From assembly GCA_964463325.1 (NCBI GenBank), contig CAYXBY010000001.1:26278-90277 (forward strand): a stretch of 64,000 bases of DNA, given 5' to 3'. Source of the DNA: UMGS1002 sp964463325 (GTDB lineage: Bacteria; Bacillota; Clostridia; Oscillospirales; CAG-272). The position numbers were made by a program, and so were the translations under genes. Of this stretch, positions 58,153-64,000 are shown piece after piece (the stretch's first letter is position 1; each line of letters opens with the position of its first letter). The notes under the pieces are model-generated. The model was not told the origin of the DNA. It worked only from the letters and a program-made list of their open reading frames with translations, and did not search any database.

Positions 58153-59223
58153 TTATTTTATCAGCTGCCCGCCGCACAGCAGTGCGAGGACCAGCTCACG
58201 TATTGCCTCATAGTCCGCCTCGTCGGCGACGCAGGAGGCACTGTGAATGTAGCGCGTCGGGCAGGATATCGCCAGTGCGCGAACGCCCTTGCCGCTCTTG
58301 TGTATATGACCTGCGTCGTTGCCGCCCGAGACCAGCCGCTTGACCTGCGCGGGTATTCCCTGCGCGGCGGCGGTGTCCAGCGCCAGACGAACAAGCTCGC
58401 GATCGTACAGCGTCGAGCGGTCGGCCAGCGATATGGCTCCGCCGCCGCCCTGCACGGCTACGCGCGAATTGTCGGCAACGCCTGCAATGTCGGCAACAGC
58501 AGTGGACTCAAGCACTATGGCCACGTCGGGACACAGCCGCTGCGCCGTGGTCTGCGCGCCCGAGAGCCCTATTTCCTCGCGCGTGGTGAAGCAGAAATAG
58601 ACGTCATACGGCAGCTTTTTGCCCTCGTCGACCAGCCGCCGCAGCGTTTCGATGATGACGGCACAGCCGAGGCGGTCGTCGATGGCCTTGCCCTTGAGCT
58701 TGCCGCGGCCAAAGCGGATGAAGTCCGAATCAAACGTCGCGCTGTCGCCGACGGACACATATTTTTCGGCGTCCTCGCGCGATTCCGCGCCGATGCTGAT
58801 GTACATTTTATCGACCGTCGTCACCGCGCGGCGTTCCTCGGGCGTTTGGTGGTGTATCGCCTTGGAGGCGATAACGCCGGGCAGGTCGCCGTCCCGCCCC
58901 ATAACAGTGACATGCCGCCCGCACAGCACGCGCGGGTCGATGCCGCCGAGATTGGCGAATTTGAGGTAGCCCTCGTCGGTGATCTCCTTGATTATCATAC
59001 CAACCTCGTCCATGTGCGCCGAGACCATGACACTGCTGCACTCGTCCTTTCCGCAGCCGGGCAGCCGCACCGTCATATTTCCGACGCGATCGCAGCTGAT
59101 CTCGACGCCCTTAATATCCGCCAGCTGCTCGCGGATAAAGTCGAGCACGCGCTCCTCCGAGCCGGTCGGACCCGGGACACAGCACAGTGCCCGGAGCAGT
59201 TCTATTCCTTCAAGCCTTTGCAT
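58153..59223 (-). CDS. M42 family aminopeptidase (copy 2)
   Basis: 356 residues from ATG 59223 (GGAGG 9 nt upstream; a TTG two codons earlier is less likely). Ligands: SAHMDEVGMII, GKAIDDRLGCAVIIE, TTREEIGLSGA, and CPTRYIHSASCV. The fourth position reads VLESTAVADIAG, with Glu where copy 1 has Asp. It overlaps the end of copy 3 by 14 nt. Copies 1 and 2 are closer to each other than to copy 3. Confidence 0.92.
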   Translation of the reverse strand: MQRLEGIELLRALCCVPGPTGSEERVLDFIREQLADIKGVEISCDRVGNMTVRLPGCGKDECSSVMVSAHMDEVGMIIKEITDEGYLKFANLGGIDPRVLCGRHVTVMGRDGDLPGVIASKAIHHQTPEERRAVTTVDKMYISIGAESREDAEKYVSVGDSATFDSDFIRFGRGKLKGKAIDDRLGCAVIIETLRRLVDEGKKLPYDVYFCFTTREEIGLSGAQTTAQRLCPDVAIVLESTAVADIAGVADNSRVAVQGGGGAISLADRSTLYDRELVRLALDTAAAQGIPAQVKRLVSGGNDAGHIHKSGKGVRALAISCPTRYIHSASCVADEADYEAIRELVLALLCGGQLIK

Positions 59224-60265
59224 TTCCAAATTCCTCCGCTATTTTCTCCGAGGTTATGAACAGCCGCACCAGCTCACTCAGCGCGGTGCAGTCGTCCATT
59301 CTGACCACCTCGCAGCAGGTGTGCATGCTTGCCAGCGGCAGTCCGACATCGACGACCGGCACGCCGTCGCGCGTCAGCGCCACATCGGGTGTATTAGTGC
59401 CGGTGTGCCCCGAGCTGACGCTGAACTGCGTCTTGATCCCCTGCTCGGCAGCCAGCTGTGCGACCAGGCGCGTCAGGCGCTTGTGCGTTATGGGCGATAT
59501 CGTCAGCGACGCACCGCCGCCCATAGCAACCGTCTCGCGCTTTTGGGTGTCGGGCGTGCGACCGAGATTGACATCGATCACCATGGCGTAGTCAGGCTCC
59601 AGCGAGAATGTCGCCGCAGCGACGCCGCCCACGCGGCTGCATTCCTCGTTAGCCGACAGCACCAGATAAACGTCACCGGCCAGCTTGTCCGCCGGTGTAT
59701 TCATAACTGCATACGCGGCGCAGGCGGCGCAGGATTTGTCGTCAAAGCCCTTGCCGGCGAGATTTCCGTTGAGCAGCTTGAGATATTTGGGTAAAAATCC
59801 GACCGGCGAGCCGATGCGGATGATACTCTCGAGCTCCTCGCGGGGGTAGCCGGTGTCGATAAGCAGCTCACCTATCTCGGGCAGCTTTTTATTGTCGCCC
59901 GGCTTTTGCAGATGCGGCGGAGTCGACGCAACGACAGCATGTATCGGCTCGCGGCCATATATGACCACCTCTGCAGCCTGCAAAATGCGCGTATCCACGC
60001 CGCCGATATTGGTCACGCGGACGAAGCCGCCGTCCCGTATCTCGCTGACGATCATGCCGATCTCGTCCATGTGAGCGTCCAGCATTATTCGGGGAGCGTT
60101 CGGTCTGCCGCAGCGCTTGACGAACACCTGATTGCCGACCGTGTCGGCATTGCACTCGTCAAAGCCGCTGCCGATCAAGCCCAGCAGCGCCTCGCGGTCA
60201 TAGGTCTCGTACCCTGTGACCGACATCAGCGAGCACATTTCAACAATTAAATTTTCAAGCTCCAT
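59210..60265 (-). CDS. M42 family aminopeptidase (copy 3)
   Basis: 351 residues from ATG 60265 (AAAGGA 6 nt upstream). Ligands: LDAHMDEIGMIVSE, GKGFDDKSCAACAAYAV, SANEECSRVGGVAA, MVIDVNLGRTPDTQ, and LASMHTCCEVV. More divergent than the other two: DDK-S in place of DDR-x-G, and Cys-rich surroundings. First M42 gene after murD. Confidence 0.92.
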   Translation of the reverse strand: MELENLIVEMCSLMSVTGYETYDREALLGLIGSGFDECNADTVGNQVFVKRCGRPNAPRIMLDAHMDEIGMIVSEIRDGGFVRVTNIGGVDTRILQAAEVVIYGREPIHAVVASTPPHLQKPGDNKKLPEIGELLIDTGYPREELESIIRIGSPVGFLPKYLKLLNGNLAGKGFDDKSCAACAAYAVMNTPADKLAGDVYLVLSANEECSRVGGVAAATFSLEPDYAMVIDVNLGRTPDTQKRETVAMGGGASLTISPITHKRLTRLVAQLAAEQGIKTQFSVSSGHTGTNTPDVALTRDGVPVVDVGLPLASMHTCCEVVRMDDCTALSELVRLFITSEKIAEEFGNAKA

Positions 60266-60309
60266 ATCTATTCCTTTCACTTATGTAGTACTATATGATA
60301 TCGTATGCC

Positions 60310-61770
60310 TCACAGTCTCTCTACTATGTCCTTAAAATATCTTCCCCGCTCCGCGAAATTGCGGAAGCGGTCAAAGCTTGCGCAGGCCGGCGACAGCAGC
60401 ACGATGCCACCCGGGCTCGCCATGTCCCGCGCAGCCAGCACAGCCTCGCGGAAGTCGTCGACGCGCCGCAGCGGCAGCCGCTCGGCCGAAAAGCTTGGGC
60501 ATTCGCGCAGCGCCTGCTCGATCTTGACCGCAGTCGCGCCGGTCAGCACGACCGCCGCCGCGCGCGCGCACAGGGCCTCTGCCAGCGGCTCAAACGGAAT
60601 GTGCTTGTCGTAGCCGCCGCATATCACCACCGGCTTTACCGGCAGTGCCGACAGCGCCGCAGCAGTGCGCGTCGGGCTCGAATCGATCGAGCTGTTGTAA
60701 TAACGCACACCGTCTACCTCGCGCACCAGCTCCAATCGGTGCTCAACGCCCCTGAAGTCAGTCGCGACCTCATGGTAGACTTTTGTGTTCACATATCCGT
60801 AAGTATTAGCGATTGCAGTCATATAATTTTCAACATTGTGACGTCCTGGCAGCAGTATGTCGCCGACGTTCAGCAGCTCCTCACACGCACCGCCGACACT
60901 GCGCACTATCACGCCGTCGCGCTCAAATATCGCCGGGCTGCCCCATCTCTCGCGCGGAACGACCTGCTCGTAGCCGTTGTGGATGGACGAAAAAAACGTC
61001 ACCTCGACCCCATCGTCAGCATCTCGCCCCAGCGCCCGCGTTGCCGCGTTCTCGGCATTGACGGTCAGCCGACGCGCACCGTGCGCAAAAATGTTAGTCT
61101 TGGCGGCGGCGTACTCGTCCATGTTGCGATGCCAGTCGAGGTGGTTGGGCGTTATGTTGGTAATGGCGGCGCGCTCGGGCGAGCGACGCAGCGTCATCAG
61201 CTGAAAGCTGGAAAGCTCGACCACCGCAAAATCGTTCGCCGTCATCTCGCCGACACGCGGCAGCAGCGGCTCGCCGATATTGCCGCCGACGTAGGCATGG
61301 CCGACACCGTGTTGCTCCAGCTGAGACTGCAAGAACAGATGCGTCAGCGTGGTAGTCGTCGTCTTGCCGTCCGAGCCGGTGATACCGATGACATGCGCCG
61401 GCGTCAGCTCAAAAAACAGCTCCATTTCGGACGTCATCAGCGCCCCGCGACTCACCGCCAGGTCAAGCTCCGGCACGTCGGGACGCAGCCCCGGTGTGCG
61501 GAATATCACGCCCTCGTCGAGCGACGCGAGATAGCCCTCGCCGGTGCACAGACGCACGCCCAGCGCGTCGAGCTCGTGCAGCACATCCGCCCCCAGCGCC
61601 TCGCGCGTCTTGCGATCCCGCGCCGTCACGCGGACGCCGCAGTCGGTCAAAAATCGTATCAGCGGCAGATTTGAGACGCCTACCCCACACACCGCCGCGC
61701 CATCCGCGCGGGCGCGCGCGAGCGTCTCGCTCGAGCCTGCCGCAGAATTATAACAAAAGTCAGTCGTCAC
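60310..61770 (-). CDS. murD: UDP-N-acetylmuramoyl-L-alanine--D-glutamate ligase
   Basis: 486 residues from GTG 61770 (GGAGG 7 nt before it). ATP-dependent addition of D-Glu to UDP-MurNAc-Ala. Marks: VCGVGVSNLPLIRFL (N-terminal nucleotide-like domain), VIFRTPGLRPDVPEL, ITGSDGKTTTTTLTHLF (P-loop), VVELSSFQLMTL, ITNITPNHLDWHRNMDEYAAAK (in part), LPGRHNVENYMTA, FRGVEHRLELV, YYNSSIDSSPTRTAAAL. It stands apart from the usual mur/fts cluster. Longer than the ~450-residue norm because of a short N-terminal extension. Confidence 0.94.
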   Translation of the reverse strand: MTTDFCYNSAAGSSETLARARADGAAVCGVGVSNLPLIRFLTDCGVRVTARDRKTREALGADVLHELDALGVRLCTGEGYLASLDEGVIFRTPGLRPDVPELDLAVSRGALMTSEMELFFELTPAHVIGITGSDGKTTTTTLTHLFLQSQLEQHGVGHAYVGGNIGEPLLPRVGEMTANDFAVVELSSFQLMTLRRSPERAAITNITPNHLDWHRNMDEYAAAKTNIFAHGARRLTVNAENAATRALGRDADDGVEVTFFSSIHNGYEQVVPRERWGSPAIFERDGVIVRSVGGACEELLNVGDILLPGRHNVENYMTAIANTYGYVNTKVYHEVATDFRGVEHRLELVREVDGVRYYNSSIDSSPTRTAAALSALPVKPVVICGGYDKHIPFEPLAEALCARAAAVVLTGATAVKIEQALRECPSFSAERLPLRRVDDFREAVLAARDMASPGGIVLLSPACASFDRFRNFAERGRYFKDIVERL

Positions 61771-61802
61771 ACCCTGACCTCCCCAAAAAGCAGTTTCACT
61801 CT

Positions 61803-61831
61803 ATTATATACCATATCTGCCCGCATTGCAA
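61803..61831 (-). promoter_or_regulatory. promoter of murD-M42 genes
   Basis: Minus strand TTGCAA (61831-61826), 17-nt spacer, TATAAT (61808-61803). Confidence 0.65.
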
Positions 61832-61905
61832 TAGCCACCGCGCAATTTGACACAATATTTTGTGTGCGAGATTGTTAAAAAATTGAAAACTTTTGCGCCT
61901 CCCTC

Positions 61906-61934
61906 TTGTAGTAACGTAAGAAATGATATATAAT
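61906..61934 (+). promoter_or_regulatory. promoter of the GyrB-like gene
   Basis: TTGTAG (61906-61911), 17-nt spacer, TATAAT (61929-61934). Start predicted ~33 nt before ATG 61974. Confidence 0.6.
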
Positions 61935-61973
61935 ATTATTTGTAAAATTATATTCAGAGAGCAAGAGGTTAAA

Positions 61974-63977
61974 ATGCCTACAAAGAAGAACGACATAGCA
62001 GAAAAGCAATACAACGACCAAAATATCAAGGCGCTCAAGGGCGAGGACAGAGTACGTCTGCGCCCGGCGGTCATATTCGGCTCGGACGGGCTTGAGGGCT
62101 GCGAGCACGCCTTTTTCGAGATACTTTCCAATGCCGCCGACGAGGCTCGCGAGGGCTACGGCGACGAAATAATCATCACTGCTTTCAACGACCATTCGCT
62201 CCGGGTCGACGACCACGGTCGCGGCGTCCCGCTGGGCTATAACGAGCGCGAAAAGCGCTGGAACTGGGATCTGATCTACAACGAGCTTTACGCCGGCGGC
62301 AAATACGACAACAACGGTGGCGGCAGCTACGAGTTTTCACTCGGCACTAACGGCCTTGGCGCCTGCTCGACGCAGTACAGCTCCGAATTCATGACGGTAC
62401 ATTCCTACAACGGCACCACAGAAAGCTGCATGAAGTTCAAAAAGGGACGCCCCGTCGGTAAGCTGAGCGTGCGCGAGCTGGGTAAGGACGAGCGCCGCAC
62501 CGGAACGGTGGTGCACTGGAAGCCCGACCTCGAGGTCTTCACCGACATCAACATACCGCGCGAATTCTTTGAGGACGTGCTGCACCGTCAGGCCGTCGTC
62601 AACAGCGGCACCTGCTTCACGCTGCACTATCAGAACGAGGACGGCAGCTTCGACGACAAAAAATTCGTCTACAATAACGGCATCGTGGACTACATTGGCG
62701 AGCTGGTCGGTGATTCATCCATGACCGAGCCGGTCAGCTGGCACCTCGAGACCGCTGGGCGTGACCGTCCCGACAAACCGGAATACAAGCTGCGCGCGGA
62801 TTTTGCCTTCTGCGTCTCCAATAAGGCCGCGCGGCTCGAATATTACCACAATTCCAGCTTTCTTGAGCACGGCGGCTCGCCCGAGCGCGCCGTCCGCAGC
62901 GCCTTCACCTACGCGCTGGATAAATATCTCAAGTCCAAGGGCAAATATAACAAAACCGAAAGCAAGATCACCTTTACCGACATCTCCGACTGCCTGGTGC
63001 TCATAATCAACAGCGTCTCAACCATGGCCTCCTACGAAAACCAGACCAAAAAGGCCATCACGAACACCTTTATCTACGAGGCGATGAATGAATATCTGCG
63101 CCGCAACCTCGACATATATTTCATCGAGCACCCGACCGAGGCCGAGGTGTTCGCCAATCAGGTGCTCATCAACAAGCGCAGCCGCGAGTCGGCGGAGTCT
63201 GCCAAGGTCAACTACAAAAAGAAGCTGGCGGGCACGATGGACATCGCCAACAGGGTTGAAAAATTCGTCTCCTGCCGCTCCAAGGATCCCAATCTCCGCG
63301 AGCTGTATATAGTGGAGGGCGACTCCGCGCTTACCTCCTGTAAGCTGGGGCGCAACGCCGAATTCCAAGCTATAATTCCCGTCCGTGGCAAGACCTTCAA
63401 CTGCCTGAAGGGGTCGTACGACAAGCTGTTCAAGAGCGAGATCATAACAGACCTGCTCAAGGTCATCGGCTGCGGCGTCGAGATAACGGGCAAAATTAAG
63501 GGAGATATAGTTCCCTTTGACCTCGATTCTCTGCGCTGGTCAAAAATAATCATTTGCACCGATGCCGACGAGGACGGCTTCCACATCCGCACGCTGCTGC
63601 TGACACTGTTCTACCGCCTGCTGCCGACGCTGATACGCGAGGAGCGCGTGTTTATCGCCGAATCTCCGCTGTTCGAGATCACGACCAAGGACGAAACGCT
63701 TTTCGCGTATGACGAATTTGAAAAAGCCGAAATACTCAAAAGGCTGGGCAAGCAGAAATACACCATCCAGCGCTCCAAGGGCCTGGGCGAAAACGAGCCC
63801 GACATGATGTGGCAGACGACCATGAATCCCGAAACGCGGCGACTGATCTCAGTGCTTCCGGACAACGAAGAAAAGACGTTTGAGATGTTTGACATGCTGC
63901 TGGGCGACAACCTGCCCGCACGCAAGCGGTATATCACCGAGTTTGGCGACAAATACCGCAAGGACGCCGACATATAA
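61974..63977 (+). CDS. divergent type IIA topoisomerase subunit B (GyrB/ParE-like)
   Basis: 667 residues from ATG 61974 (AAGAGG 5 nt upstream). GHKL ATPase: FFEILSNAADEAREGYGD (canonical form has VDNSIDEA), RVDDHGRGVPLG, and GGGSYEFSLGTNGLGACSTQ. Transducer domain ~230-430. Toprim domain: LYIVEGDSALTSCKLGRN near residue 443, IPVRGKTFNCLKGS, and IICTDADEDGFHIRTLL near residue 529. Then IQRSKGLGENEPDMMWQTTM, close to QRYKGLGEM of GyrB. The catalytic residues are kept, but the substitutions set it apart from housekeeping GyrB and ParE. A partner A subunit would be expected downstream, outside the window. Confidence 0.88.
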   Translation: MPTKKNDIAEKQYNDQNIKALKGEDRVRLRPAVIFGSDGLEGCEHAFFEILSNAADEAREGYGDEIIITAFNDHSLRVDDHGRGVPLGYNEREKRWNWDLIYNELYAGGKYDNNGGGSYEFSLGTNGLGACSTQYSSEFMTVHSYNGTTESCMKFKKGRPVGKLSVRELGKDERRTGTVVHWKPDLEVFTDINIPREFFEDVLHRQAVVNSGTCFTLHYQNEDGSFDDKKFVYNNGIVDYIGELVGDSSMTEPVSWHLETAGRDRPDKPEYKLRADFAFCVSNKAARLEYYHNSSFLEHGGSPERAVRSAFTYALDKYLKSKGKYNKTESKITFTDISDCLVLIINSVSTMASYENQTKKAITNTFIYEAMNEYLRRNLDIYFIEHPTEAEVFANQVLINKRSRESAESAKVNYKKKLAGTMDIANRVEKFVSCRSKDPNLRELYIVEGDSALTSCKLGRNAEFQAIIPVRGKTFNCLKGSYDKLFKSEIITDLLKVIGCGVEITGKIKGDIVPFDLDSLRWSKIIICTDADEDGFHIRTLLLTLFYRLLPTLIREERVFIAESPLFEITTKDETLFAYDEFEKAEILKRLGKQKYTIQRSKGLGENEPDMMWQTTMNPETRRLISVLPDNEEKTFEMFDMLLGDNLPARKRYITEFGDKYRKDADI

Positions 63978-64000
63978 CACGATCCCGCGAGGGGCGACGC

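Noticed and set aside
60295..61674. 459-codon plus-strand ORF opposite murD
   Set aside because: murD is unambiguous; the ORF is a shadow.

Overview
The window is GC-rich, densely packed chromosomal DNA from an endospore-forming member of the Clostridia, most likely a gut Oscillospirales/Ruminococcaceae-type organism. Evidence for this: sporulation genes yqfC, yqfD, ylbJ and a complete spoIIIAA-AH operon; zinc-ribbon forms of S4, S14 and L36; clostridial operon orders; and a bile-salt-hydrolase-like enzyme. The genus is not decided by sequence alone. I see no rRNA, tRNA, CRISPR array, insertion sequence or prophage.

Layout. 1-3.6 kb (minus): yqfC-yqfD-phoH-ybeY-era (era runs off the left edge). 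3.7-6.2 kb (plus): ylbJ, then a DUF3343 putative S/Se carrier overlapping a class V aminotransferase. 6.2-6.6 kb: a gene-free block with a cluster of hairpins. 6.6-22.3 kb (minus): one continuous S10-spc-alpha ribosomal protein cluster, rpsJ to rplQ, including secY, adk, map, infA and rpoA, with a structured leader or small RNA in front. 22.9-25.6 kb (plus): an unknown membrane protein, an HTH/WYL-type regulator, then rplJ-rplL behind a classical L10 leader. 25.6-31.7 kb (minus): a duplicated P-loop protein and spoIIIAA-AH. 31.8-35.4 kb (plus): a cytosolic and a secreted glycerophosphodiesterase. 35.6-39.6 kb (minus): small membrane protein, lipoprotein, DUF4434 protein and the BSH-like hydrolase. 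39.7-48.1 kb (minus): pheA-aroB-aroC-aroE/K-aroQ-aroA-tyrA-aroF, nearly the whole route from PEP and erythrose-4-P to prephenate and onward to the precursors of Phe and Tyr. 48.2-49.2 kb: two unknown genes. 49.5-53.2 kb (plus): RluA-type pseudouridine synthase, DUF3810 metallopeptidase, murA. 53.2-54.1 kb: gene-poor, partly AT-rich. 54.1-61.8 kb (minus): nifS-type desulfurase, lipoprotein, a YnbB-type PLP enzyme, three tandem M42 peptidases and murD. 62.0-64.0 kb (plus): a divergent GyrB/ParE-like ATPase/Toprim protein.

The most interesting item is the pheA leader (47.84-48.08 kb). A consensus promoter is followed by a 22-codon leader ORF with one Phe and three consecutive Tyr codons. A 10-nt segment just after the Tyr codons can pair 9/10 with the 5' arm of an intrinsic terminator placed just before pheA. 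This is the architecture of ribosome-mediated (trp/phe-type) attenuation, here apparently sensing charged tRNA-Tyr and controlling an eight-gene aromatic operon. Other notable items are a promoter-plus-terminator unit ahead of rpsJ (attenuator or ~180-nt small RNA), an infA gene that seems to start at CTG, an enlarged L23, a charged repetitive tail on S3, and a two-domain P-loop protein whose second domain has lost its Walker A motif.
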